Shown here: in pieces, positions 11,601-23,900 of the stretch | How the letters are laid out: the number at the start of each line of letters is the position of its first letter | Numbering within the stretch: position 1 is the stretch's first letter | Origin: Solen grandis | Lineage: Eukaryota > Mollusca > Bivalvia > Adapedonta > Solenidae | Direction of reading: 5' to 3' | DNA: 64,000 nucleotides | NCBI GenBank assembly: GCA_021229015.1 | Contig: CM037778.1 | Span: 19,041,214 to 19,105,213 of the forward strand | Translations under genes and position numbers: made by a program | Notes under the pieces: generated by a model | Seen by the model: only the letters and a program-made list of their open reading frames with translations | What the model was told of the DNA's origin: nothing | The model's database searches: none

Positions 11601-12453
11601 TCCAACCATATCCCAGTGGGGCATTAGTGTCTCAGAGACACATTTTCTTGTTAGTACTATAAAGCACTAAGAATAGTCGAACGCGCTGTCTCCCTGACAG
11701 CTCTTGTTATTTTTTTCTGTACCAATAGTTAGAGCTTACAACATTTTGTTTTATCAGTGAAGTAATTGTTTGTTTTCATTACTAATTTTACTTTAGGGAG
11801 CATTTATTAGTTTTACCAATATTCTTTTATTTTTTTAATCGGAGAAATCAATGAAGATAAAGCATTGCAGTATTGTTTATTTAAATTCCTTTGTTTTAAA
11901 ACTATTGCACTCCTCATTTATGTTTATTTCGTTGTATATTTATTATTTACGAATTCCAATTTTCGTTTTATATCTCCCAGACTGTTTTTCCCCTTTATTT
12001 GCCATTTTAAGAAGCTCTGCAAATCAATTGATTTGAATGTGTAAAAATAACCTGAATTAAAATATTCACATATTTTCTTATTTCAGGAGGTAAATGAAGT
12101 TGTGTGCCTTACAGTATTTGCTTTAGCCTTTTTTGTATCTGAAAGAAACTAACTTTAGTATATTCACATCTTTTGTCATCCTTTTATATCTGTTTGCAGT
12201 GAGAGTGTACACCTTAATCTCTCACTAATGAACAATGAGTGATCACTGAGTCTTTCACTAGCAAGGAATATAACCGTCTTTGTCTGTCTTTCTGTCTGAA
12301 CATGGGGAAGGGCTGCAGTTGCTGATCCTGAAAATCCTAGATTTTAGCCTTAAGCCTTGCTAATGGATTTTGAATACCTATTTATGTCTCAATATGGACA
12401 CTAGTTTAAGGAAATATCAGCATCTCTCAAATGTTTCTTTTGTCTTACTTGGT
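11600..12453. other. Non-coding sequence
   Basis: AT-rich sequence with no supported exon. A CAG followed by GAGGTAAATG near 12087 looks like a splice acceptor but leads to no open frame with protein features. Confidence 0.5.
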
Positions 12454-12995
12454 TAGGGAATAGGGATAAAAGGGCTTCTGCCATAAAGCTTAAGGGAATA
12501 GGAATAAAAGGGCTTCTGCCATAAAGCTTAAGGGAATAGGGATAAAAGGGCTTCTGCCATAAAGCTTAAGGGAATAGGATAAAAGGGCTTCTGCCATAAA
12601 GCTTAAGGGAATAGGGATAAAAGGGCTTCTGCCATAAAGCTTAAGGGAATAGGAATAAAAGGGCTTCTGCCATAAAGCTTAAGGGAATAGGGATAAAAGG
12701 GCTTCTGCCATAAAGCTTAAGGGAATAGGAATAAAAGGGCTTCTGCCATAAAGCTTAAGGGAATAGGGATAAAAGGGCTTCAGCCATAAAGCTTAAGGGA
12801 ATAGGAATAAAAGGGCTTCTGCCATAAAGCTTAAGGGAATAGGAATAAAAGGGCTTCTGCCATAAAGCTTAAGGGAATAGGAATAAAAGGGCTTCTGCCA
12901 TAAAGCTTAAGGGAATAGGGATAAAAGGGCTTCTGCCATAATGCTAAAGAGAATAGAGATAGTGGGGCTCCTGCCATAATGGTTAAGGAAATAGA
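12454..12995 (+). repeat. 38-bp minisatellite, 13 near-identical copies plus degenerate ends
   Basis: Unit AAGGGAATAGGGATAAAAGG + GCTTCTGCCATAAAGCTT. The GGGCTTC motif recurs at 12472, 12510, 12547, 12583, 12622, 12659, 12697, 12736, 12773, 12811, 12849, 12887 and 12926. Units alternate between AGGGATAAA and AGGAATAAA over much of the array, hinting at a 76-bp dimer. Two decayed units follow to about 12995. The unit contains an AAGCTT site. No open frame runs through the array. Confidence 0.95.
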
Positions 12996-13753
12996 ACTAA
13001 TGATGCTTTTGCCATGCTGTTTAGGGACATGAATATGATATTATTATTGTTATTATGAATTATATAATTTTTTGTTTGTATGGTATGACCCTTTCACTGT
13101 GTGTGATGCTCTTGTATTCACCTAAGATACAAAATATGGTTGGAGAATGGCTGAATGATTATATTTGAAGTTATTGTGTGTTTGCATCCATCTGATAAAT
13201 TAGTTCTACTTTTTTAAAATATTACATAATTATTATGACAAGAAGATATAAAATGAGGAATATGTATTACTGTATGTTGAGAAAGGAAGACATGAAAAAT
13301 CACTGAAAATGGAAATATTTTGTAACATTAATACAAATCAGTACAAGCAAAACAAATAACAGTCTGTGTACTGACTCGTGTATAGCCATGCTGGGAATCA
13401 GTGTGTGAGGAAATATATCTGATTATCATTTTTCCCATGTGGAAGGACCAATTACTGATTCTCTTTCAGAGATGCATCAGTGGCAAATGGTTATGAAATT
13501 TTGAAAATTTGCATGGATGTAGTTCAATTTTCTCTTTCTCTCTGAGAAAAGATTGTTTTCATTATTTATTTCTGTATGGGAGAAAATTTTGAGGAATCAC
13601 TATGTCCAAACCTCTTGGGATTTTACTGCATAAGATGTACTTATGTATATTTATATATATTGCTAGGATTGAATAGCAATGTTATTATGAAGTATGGCTA
13701 CTACATGGTTTCCAGTAAAATGGTCAGGACTCTGATTGATTGATTGATTTTTT
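12996..13753. other. Non-coding sequence
   Basis: AT-rich, with no gene features seen. A short (TGAT)n run near 13735 precedes the next repeat. Confidence 0.5.
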
Positions 13754-14400
13754 AGCTCACCCGAGTAAAGCTCAGGGTGAGCTTTTGTGATCCCTTGATT
13801 GTCTGTCGTCTGTTGTTTGTCGCCATGTATCAACAATTTCAACAATCTTCTCTGAAACTACAAGATGGATTTTCATCAAATTTTACCAAAATGATACTAA
13901 TGATAGCCCATTGCAAATTCCTAATTTTTTTTCAATGCAATTCCTTTTTTTTCTTTTCTTTTTTTTTGATTCCATGAAAAACTAGTTGCCATGGCAACAA
14001 GAAGGAATAATCTTTAAAATGCTTTTTCTCAGAAATATATAGACCTACAGATTTGATATTTGGTACATGCCATCAGCTCATGGTGCCTCAACATCAGTGC
14101 AAAATTTGTGCCCCTGGGGTCACAATGGACCACGTCCAGGACCACACCACATTTTTCTATAGTACTATATTAGTAAATCCTTCTGAAAGCACTCCATGGA
14201 TTTTCACTAAATTGATACTTATGTTAGCCTGAGGCTAATTCCTAATTTTTATTGAATTTCATGAAGAACTTTGGTTGCCATGATGACTAGAAGGCATAAC
14301 TTGCTTTGTCGTGTGTCAACAATTTCAATAATCTTCTCTGAAACTACCCGATGGATTTTCATCAAATAATACTTATGATTGCCTTCAAATTCCTATTTTT
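13754..14400 (+). repeat. Hairpin-headed repeat (AGCTCAC family), copy 1
   Basis: Head palindrome AGCTCACCCGAGTAAAGCTC...GGTGAGCT (13754-13782), then TTGATTGTCTGTCGTCTGTTG. The body has CAACAATCTTCTCTGAAACTAC and GATGGATTTTCATCAAAT; this motif pair recurs near 14310-14370, showing internal duplication. It continues directly into the next head at 14401. Confidence 0.65.
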
Positions 14401-14569
14401 AGCTCACCTGAGCACAATGTGCTCAAGGTGAGCTATTGTGATCAATGAATGTCCGGTGTCCATCGTCCATTTCAACATTTAGCTTAAAACGACATCTCCT
14501 CCTAAACCACTGGGCCAATTTTAAAGAAGCTTCACAGGAATGTTCCTTGGGAGAAGCCCTTTCATAGTT
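14401..14569 (+). repeat. Hairpin-headed repeat (AGCTCAC family), copy 2, truncated
   Basis: Head palindrome AGCTCACCTGAGCACAATGT...CAAGGTGAGCT (14401-14434), then GTCCGGTGTCCATCGTCC and a body with CTAAACCACTGGGCCAATTT. It is cut off by the next element, which starts at 14570. Confidence 0.65.
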
Positions 14570-15334
14570 AGTCCCCTACCGGTGTTCACACCTGAGGGGA
14601 CTATAGGTTTGCCCTCCGTCTGTCCGTCCGTCTGTCCGTCAGGCCATCCGTCTGTCCATCAGTCTGTCCGCTCAAATCTGGATCCCGCGATAACTTAATA
14701 ACTAAGCAAGCTAACTTGATGAAACTTGGTTTATGACTAGATGCCAATGTGTAGATTATGCATGTCGTTTTATTTTTGTTCTTCGACTAAAATTGTGGTT
14801 GCTATGGTAACGGAAATAGTAAAATATGGCAAAATGGATCCCGGATAACTAAGCAAGCTAACTTGATGAAACTTGGTATATGACTAGATGGCAATGTGTA
14901 GATTATGCACGTCATTTTATTTCTGTTCTTCGACTAAAATTGTGGTTGCTATGGTAACGGAAATAGTGAAAATATGGCAAAAAATGAGATCCCGTGATAA
15001 CTAAGCAAGCTAACTTGATGAAACTTGGTATATGACTAGATGGCAATGTGTAGATTATGCATGTCATTTTATTTTTGTTCTTCGACTAAAATTGTGGTTG
15101 CTAAAGTAACGGAAATAGTGAAAATATGGCAAAAAATGGGATCCCGCGATAACTAAGCAAGCTAACTTGATGAAACTTGGTATATGACTAGATGGCAATG
15201 TGTTGATTATGCACGTCATTTTATTTTTGTTCTTCGACTAAAATTGTGGTTGCTATGGTAACGGAAATAGTGAAAATATGGCAAAAAATGGGATTGATTA
15301 CCATATTGAGTCAAGGTGGAGCCGGTAGGGGACT
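14570..15334 (+). mobile_element. Hairpin-headed element with inverted ends and four ~152-bp units
   Basis: Left end AGTCCCCTACCGG folds with AGGGGACT (14595-14602). The right end CCGGTAGGGGACT (15322-15334) is the inverted copy of the left end. Between them are a CTGTCCGTCCGTCTGTCCGT run and four tandem units, marked by ACTAAGCAAGCTAACTTGAT at 14701, 14848, 15000 and 15152. Each unit carries GATGAAACTTGGT and GTGGTTGCTATGGTAACGG. The spacing is 147-152 bp. The end lies just 49 bases before the assembly gap, so the repeat probably caused the break. Confidence 0.8.
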
Positions 15335-15383
15335 TTATGTGTTGCATACAACACCAGTTACTTGTTGTTCAAAGAATTCGATT

Positions 15384-15483
15384 NNNNNNNNNNNNNNNNN
15401 NNNNNNNNNNNNNNNNNNNNNNNNNNNNNNNNNNNNNNNNNNNNNNNNNNNNNNNNNNNNNNNNNNNNNNNNNNNNNNNNNNN
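15384..15483. other. Assembly gap (100 N)
   Basis: Exactly 100 N, the usual placeholder for a gap of unknown size. The PKA gene loses its 3' exons and the modular EGF gene its 5' exons around this point, so true distance and linkage are unknown. Confidence 0.98.
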
Positions 15484-15707
15484 TCCCTCCTTTTGAATGC
15501 CGTAGATATTAATTTTATGCGGAATATATGTACATCATATATTATTATTATTATTGTAATCGTATAACTTTATGAAGGTTTTAAAAATATTAAAATTATA
15601 GTATTAATATATTTATATACATCTTTGAGACAAAAGCCAGTAATTAGGGACAGTTTTAGTCATTTTCATCTTGACGACATGTCTTATGCTTTATTCTTCT
15701 TTTGTAG

Positions 15708-17935
15708 GCCAAGGATCTAGTCAACCAAATCAGGTAAACTGATCAGCACTAGTGACTTTAAAGTGTAACCTTAACTATTTTATTGTAGTGTAATATCTAG
15801 TATGCCTATTTGAATATTGTACTTGAAGATATGTTTTCATAAGAAAACACACTCATTTACGCCGCAGAAGAAGACTAATGTTTGTGAAGGTATTGGATGA
15901 TACTGGTTTTTAGTTAGTCTGTTTTTAATTACCGGTAAACTTGAATAAGGGTATTTGCCAGGACACATCAGAAAACGTACAAAAGATTTGTAAATTATGC
16001 CTTCAGAACAAACCACACTTCAGTTCACTGGCGCCACCTAAAGGGACAACATTTACATGCCGTCTTGATACAGCTTGCCATGTGACCCTAATGACGGAAC
16101 CATTTAACGGTGTTTGGTAAATAAATAACTATGATACACAATATATTTCTTTCGTTAGATATAGTAAAGACATTTCTAAATCTTATATGCCATATATCTT
16201 ACGTAGCTACCGACGTGATAAACTTATTTCTAAATCGTGCTTAGAGAATCGCCTTGTCTGACTCTGAAGATATGAATTAAGATTGAATTCCAACTTTTAT
16301 GCAAAGGCTTACCTGTGCCAGTTAAATTTATGCTATAGTATATTATGTAAGAACTAGTAAAATACTTTTAGGTGAAAAAAAGCTAAAAACCGAGGTATAC
16401 GTCTCATATTTAATGACAAATAAGACTACAGACTTTACAACTTCAACGATAATTTCCTACTGTAATTCCTTCAGTGCCCAATTGGAAGAGTGTGGAATGA
16501 AAAGCCAAGGATTGCATCCATTCTCTCCTAATCTGAGGGGCGAAAAATGTTTCACTGATATTGGATACAGAACCGATACAGTTGATAAAACAGTAGACGT
16601 TTGCATAAAAGCTGGGTAATTTATTCATTTTCTTAGATAGCTATTCAAAATGAAAATAATCCTTGCATTTCCATTGTTTTGTGTATTTTTTTAATTTTTA
16701 ATTTTATTGTTTTTTGGTTTGTTTCATGATGTTTTTTATTTGCATCTTATTTACTAGTATTTTGACAAATAATATATATGTAAAAATGTGCTCTTATAGC
16801 TCAATGTGTGATGTATTGATATAATATGTGTTACAGCTTATATCCGCCTTGAACCTCATAGCACCAATGTGAATTCATGTTACGAAATAATATAGAATAA
16901 TTATTTTATTACCTATTACACATTAAAAATCACCAATTTATTGTTCTATTTAAACTAATTCAGCTTTGCTATCTCTTGAGTTCATATTCAGTTTTTCCTT
17001 TGAAAAAGTCACGTTAAATATGATTTTCAATTCTTTATGTGTGTAAAATTATATAATGGTATGAAAATGAGGTCGTTCAGCATGACGTCAATTTTCTGGT
17101 AATTTGTATTATATTGTTGTTTGAAAAATGATTTTGTTTAGCACAACATGAACTTGAGGGAATGGACATCATAAATCATTTCACGACGATCGCAACAATG
17201 GGTATTAGGTTAAAATTAATTGTAGTTTGTAATAACAACCGCCATTAATTATGAATTATTTTAATGTAAATATTTAGATTTAAAGTGATGTCCCATGGTG
17301 TTTAAATTAACAAACATATTTTTCTACAGAACTTAATATGTTAACTGCGTTACATCTTAAGGAAAGTAAAATAATTTCAGGCCTGACGGAGAGGAAAGAC
17401 ATTTTTTCTTGGAAATGAAAAACAGGACATGTAATTATTCATTTAAATTTTTATTTATTCCTGTTTATTGATGTATTTCTTTTCTGTTATTGCTTTTCTT
17501 ATTTAAATAGGTTCCAAAATTTGTTTCAGCTAGATCAAAAATTATATTCGTTTTATGCATGCTTTTAATTAAATAAAAATAAAATCGTTATAACATACTT
17601 ATTGCAAATAAAATGATATTATGACAACTATTACTTTTGGAGCCTAGAAAGCAAGATGGAAAGCAAACCCTCAGCCTAAAGATCACTGATCATATAACAC
17701 TACAGCTGGACCTTAGCACCCTTTGATTATATTGATATTCTGTAGTTATTATGCAGTACTCGGAACATTGTTTTGTTACTTCTTTTTTTTTCATTGTAGC
17801 TTTATATTGCTTTTTCAGCATTTAGTCCGTGTCAAAGGTTGCATTGCCTTAATGAGTCACCTTGTGTGGCGTACTCGGATTCACTAGTGTTCTGTGCATG
17901 TAAAAAAGGTTTCAAAGGAACACAGTGTGAAATCG
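15708..17935 (+). CDS. Unit 0 (partial): linker, domain II, EGF
   Basis: Exons: e4 15708-15733, e5 16007-16116, e6 16475-16615, e7 17381-17430, e8 17819-17935. The first exon opens in phase 1, so an e3 must precede it, probably in or beyond the gap. Domain II keeps all six Cys (T-C-R, A-C-H, the split Cys at the e5/e6 join, E-C-G, K-C-F, V-C-I) but is divergent: E-C-G-M-K-S replaces E-C-G-D-G. The EGF starts S-F-S-P-C-Q-R-L-H-C and lacks the N-G-G triplet (N-E-S-P-C), yet has six Cys and G-F-K-G-T-Q-C. The e5 N-glycosylation sequon of other units is N-G-V here and so lost. Confidence 0.85.
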
Positions 17936-20900
17936 GTAATTATTCAACTTATACAAATAATAAACACATGTGTTCACGTGTTTATCATCAAAAATAACTA
18001 ATTTGAATTTATTTTACGAACAGAGAATGAATTGGTATTCTGAATTTTATTTCATATATTGGCATTATGTATTAAGCAATGATTTGTTTTGACTAATCAG
18101 TATTCGCAATTTATGTTTTTTTTTACCTTATAGGTCTGTCTTAGTGTAACTGAACTTAATCAAAAGCTTAATAATTTGATCTGAAACGCCTAATAATTTG
18201 ATCTAAATTTTATGAGCTGTTTATACGGATATTTATTTTAAGGCAGTATTGTGTTCAATTCCGAAGCAACAAATGATGTTAAAGTTATACACAAAAGCCT
18301 AATGTAAATTACCGCCTAATGCGTAATTGATTAACAATGCCTTTTTGTCTGCCTAGTTGTATCCAACACCACAAGTTTACCTGGTGTCACTGACACGACA
18401 CTGACGAGTAATCATACGTTTGACGGCAGTAGCGGTATTCCAGAAGAAGTTCATTGCGAGTCAACACTCCTTGCACAATACCACTGCAATACAATGGTGA
18501 CCCCAACATACCGTAAGTTGAAGAAAACAACATAATAACCATTTTAATTGAATTGCGTATTAAAATATTTTAAAAGTAATATATGAAAATGACGATTTAA
18601 GATTCATGAATCGATGAGTATTACCTTCATTTAATTTCATACTTTGTAAATGAAAGAAAAAATGATAAACGACATATAAAACTAAGAGTTACTAAATGTT
18701 GCAGACCTATAACTGGTTATTCGGACCCTACACTCAACGTGAATCCTATGCCAGCTGTGGAAACTCCGGACAAAAACATGCAAAATTCCCATATCGCATT
18801 GACTACAGTCAACCCTTCAAAAACAGGAAGTCACAAGATTTGTATTCAAACAACTTCAGATGGAACTCGGACTGGGTATTTATTTTTTTTATCATGAGAG
18901 TTTCAAGTGTAGTATAAAGGCTAATTAAGGTAAACTTTTTTATCAAAGTCGAATTTTGCTCTTAAAGAATCCAATTGTTGTTTTCTAACATGCAAGACTT
19001 TTCTGTGATGTACTTGAAATGATATATTATCATTATTTAAAACATTGTGGTTAAACAATAACCAATGTATTTTTTGTACAAAACATTTAACTATTGCATT
19101 GATGTTGTTGTTTTTTGCATTAATATTTCAGTGTCAATATAGATGAGATTTGCGTGAATGTCAGCGTTTCCCCGCCTTCAGGTAAAATTATTTCATGGAA
19201 TAATTGTTGAATACTCTAGATGAAATAAGTGGGTTATATTTCATTTAAAAATGTGTTTTTTCACATTTTTATATTGCATTTTGAAATCATTCACTTTATG
19301 TCTACAGAGGCTTTATGTCACATACATTTAAACATAATAAATTATCTATATGAAGTCTTAAAATAACCATATGTATTTGCATTTGTCTTAAGGTTCAAGT
19401 CCATCGAACAGTGTAAGTATGCATTATTTGACTAGATTTAAATTAATTCTCAATCACCATTGTCTTTAACCTAACATAAGGGTATAATGACAGTTTGACG
19501 CTTGTACAATAATAATAATAATAACATGGCAAATAAACTGGAATGTTTCTTCCCATATAAGCCTGTATATTGTACAGAAAGATGAAACCGGTAATAGAAA
19601 TTTCTAATTATTTTCCGCAATATATTCCTTGAAAAGATTTTACTAATAAAAAACAATTTTAATTTTTGTCACAGATATAGTTTGTACATCGTACTACACA
19701 TGTATTTAGAAAATAATAGTAAAATCTAGCTTCGGTAAAATGTGGTGCTCTCAGAACAAGCCTCAATTCCACGAATTGGCCCTGTCAGATGGATCAAAAG
19801 TGGCCTGTGGATTAGACGCCGTTTGTCAACTACAGATGATAACAGAACCGTACCAAGGATCATGGTAATTTTACTTTTATGATTTGCTCTTTTCAGTGAT
19901 GGAATTCCTATATCTGCTTCAATAGGATATATGTGTTATGGATAATGTCACTTCTCAAAAACAAGTATGGTAAATTGAATAATTAAAAAAAAACTTTGTC
20001 AATACTCTATCCGGAGAACAGTTGATACCTTTCAGAGTCCTGTCAGCAAAGCAAACTTAATTGACACAGGACCGTTCATTAATTAATCTACCACGACTGG
20101 TTTTTCAAAACATTTGTAAAGGTTACGAAGATGTACTTCGTTTCATTAAACATGAAAATCTCACACAAAATCTGATGTTTTTATATCTTATGGTTTGTAA
20201 GAAATTGTTGGTATCAGCTGCAATATATTATACTGAATAATTTAACACTTTAGTTCAAGTCTGACTCAGTGTGGCAGCGGATTATCTGGAGTTCATATCT
20301 TTGATGCGAAGCCTTCCAATGGAAAATGTTTCATACAAATTACCTATAGGACAGATGGCTCGGCTGGTGCTGATGATTTATGTGTGAAAGCAGGGTAAGC
20401 ACAGCAACATTTACTGAGACAGTTTTCGTGTTCATTGTGTTTATGTATGATTATTTATATATATATAAGTGCTCAAAACGTATTTTGTTTTTTGAGGTTT
20501 AAATTGCAGCTTATATGTAATACATTTATTATGATAATTATAATTATTATTTGATATTCATATCACGATAAGCTAAAATACAGTTTAAACTAAATCAGGC
20601 ATTTTCATCCAGGTTTTAACAAATACGTTCGGCTTTAATGAATATGAAACTGAAGAATTAGAATTTAACCAACAAAAAAGAAGAATAAAGAGTTCACGAT
20701 AGTGAAATAGTTTGTTTAATATATGACAATACCATTGTCTGTGATTACTTTTAGATATAAGAATGTATTCATTATGTTTGTTTTTTTTGTATTCATGTTA
20801 AATAGTTTAAAAGGGAACATAAGTACAGTTAAATATAATTTTCAAGTTTAAAAAAGATTTTAAAGTATCGTCTACGAGATAAATTTATTTCATGAACTTA

Positions 20901-23900
20901 CGATATATTATATCACGAATATTTCTTGTAACGCGGTAACTTTAATTTCTAAGTTACATGTGTTTAAAATACTAAGTTAAACTTTACAGACGAGACGGCG
21001 AGGAAAGACATATAACCCTGGAAACAAAGGATTTAACAGGTTTGTTTCGATTTGTTTTAATTCACTGAATTTATAATTTAAAAGATATAAAGATATTATC
21101 ACGTGATTATATCAAATAAACCCAACTCATTTTATTAAATTTTAATCAGTAATTATTTTATAAATTTACGCCATGCTCATATCAGGTTTTGGTCCCTGTC
21201 AAACTCTCCACTGCAAAAATGGCGGAGTGTGCAAAGGTGACTTGAATACTCCGAAATGTGTTTGTCAGCCTGGATTTGATGGCAAAGACTGCGAATCCGG
21301 TAAACACCTTTCATTTTTTCACTTTATATAAAATACTGCGTTTTCATTTCAATTTTGTCATGATGAATCAAATGGATTGTCATTGGTTTTAATGATTGGC
21401 AGTGAATTTAATATAAGGATACTCGCTTCTCCATTTAGAAACATTTATTAATTTCATTTATTTTTCAACTAAAATATAGGTTGCTGAACACATACAGACG
21501 TCGGGTTCCTTTTTTCATGATGCAACTACCACTTTCACCCTTCACTTTAAATAAGTTTCCTTTCTTTTTTCTTTTGTTGTTTTCAAGTCGTTCTCACTGA
21601 TCCACATTTACCTGGTGTTACTGACTCGTCCTTGCAATCGTCCCAAACATTTGACAGCCACAGTGGTATACCACTAGAAGTTCACTGTGAGACCAACCAA
21701 CCCTGTACCATACCCTTAAAGTTTGAGGGTGATAAGGATAAACCGTATGTTTTTTTGTTGTTGTTGTTTTTTTTTCATGAAAAGCTATTTCAGTGTATAT
21801 TTCCATTGCATGAAAAAGATACACAGGGGATAGATTTGATAATGCCAGTTTCACTTTGAACGTATGTATACTTTGCATGTAACACATGATGGATATGACT
21901 GTATTGTGTTTTGTTATTGTTCTGGTTCTTTTTGTTGTTGTTGTTTTTACACAAAGTCATGTTTATCTTTCTGCAGTATTTTGTGATAAAGACGTGCTTC
22001 AGACTTATATTAAATTAGTGTTAAACAACATATGGTTTCTAAATTATCATATTGGTTTTATATAAAAGTAAGGAAAGAGAGACTGAAACATTTTGCAATA
22101 TTTTAGAAATTTAACACAATGAATCTGAAGATTCTATACCATTTCTATAAAAGGCCAATCATCGGATATGCTGATGCGACACTAAAAGTTGAACAATCAG
22201 TGTTGACTCTCAACACCAGTGCACCTAATATTAACACGGCATTGACTACCCTGACACCAAATTCCCCTGGCCAACACAAGATTTGTTTGCAGACAACCAC
22301 AGACGGAACAGAGAAGAGGTATATGATATTAACATGTTTAACTGGTTAGAATAATGAGGTGGTCTAGTTCTATATATTAAAATATATATTGTCCACAAAT
22401 AAAATGACCCCATCGCTTTTGTTCTTGTCTTTCTTTTATGAAATTTAGCTGTATATATTTGTATTTATATACTTCAATGTTTGACATGTTTTCATCAGTA
22501 TACTCCTTTTTTCTTGGTGATGTCATTTCATGATTTAAATAAGATCAAAAATGAATGAGAAATAACAGAGATATGTTTTATTTTCTCTTATATTCAACTT
22601 TCTGTAAAGATCATATTTTAGATATTGTTGTATTTGTAATTTCAGTGAAAATGTCGATGAGATCTGTATAAAGGTGACCGTGGCTGACCCACAAGGTATG
22701 AAAATAGTTATCAAGAAGAAAACTTCATTTGTCTTTTGTGATAGAAATCATATTTTATTACTGATACTATCGGAATGATTTATTATTGCATCAATATTTT
22801 CTTTTTCGTTTTATATAAATCAGTTTCGGCATTGTTTTGTTTTTATTTTCCGTCTTTGTGTGTCGAGATAATTTTATATCTTCATAAGGCAATATCTCGA
22901 CAAATAATTGGAATATCTATTCTAAATGAATATTAAAAATAAAACAAAAAGACCTCGCTTAAATCAGAAAACAAATGGGATGAATGGTGGAAAAATGTAA
23001 TTGATTCTGATTAAAGTAAAATGATATTTTTCCATTAAAATATTGATATGATGCTAATGTTTGTCATCTTTTTTTTCTGACGCTTTTATATTCCGAATAT
23101 TTTTTTGAATTTCTGATCTAGAATCTTTTCCTGTTGACATATAGTTATAGCTTAATAAAGCTATCCCGGTTACTGTAAATTTAATCTGAAAAAGGATTAT
23201 TAGTGACGTATACATGTATTAGCTTGATATAACATCTTGATCTGTAATGCCACAATTTAAAACGTGTCAGATCTGTTTTCCCATATTTAAATGAAGAGTA
23301 ATGAAATTCATGACCTATCGTAAAGTGAAAGTTTTGTTTGTTGTATGAAGGGTTTCTAAAACTTTGTTTAAACAATACTTTTATTGTTTTTAACTCACAA
23401 TTAAGACTCATTTTATCACATTGCACCGTATATTTCTATAAATCGGCACTTCACTCACGATCTTTAAAGAAATTAAGATTTTGTCGTTTCTACTGCGATG
23501 AGTTTATTATATATTATTTTTTCTTTAAACATATATGCTATCAGTTATTTATCTTTGCATTTGTTTGAATGAAGATGTTGGCATACATTTAAGTTCTGTT
23601 TAATGAATTGAATCAGTAAAAGAGCTATGATTTCACGTTATTAATTTCACATCCAATTGATTACAGGGCAAACAATCCCAATTACGGTAAGTATACATCT
23701 TGATATCATATAACTCAAATATTTTTTTTTCATTTTCAAAGCCATGGTAAATTCTTTGAGAAAACTCAAATATTTAGTTCTTTGATTAAATGGTGGACTT
23801 TACCATATTCCTTACAATATGATTGTTATAATGACTGTTTTGTAAGGACCTAATTTTAATGTTTTATCATATGGATACTTTTCCAGTTCTCTAATACCAT

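Noticed and set aside
12085..12130. Possible further PKA exon after TTTCAG
   Set aside because: The sequence after the acceptor has no similarity to the expected cyclic-nucleotide cassette and no usable donor in frame.
12454..12995. CRISPR-like array of regular repeats
   Set aside because: Direct tandem repeats without unique spacers in an animal genome; a minisatellite.
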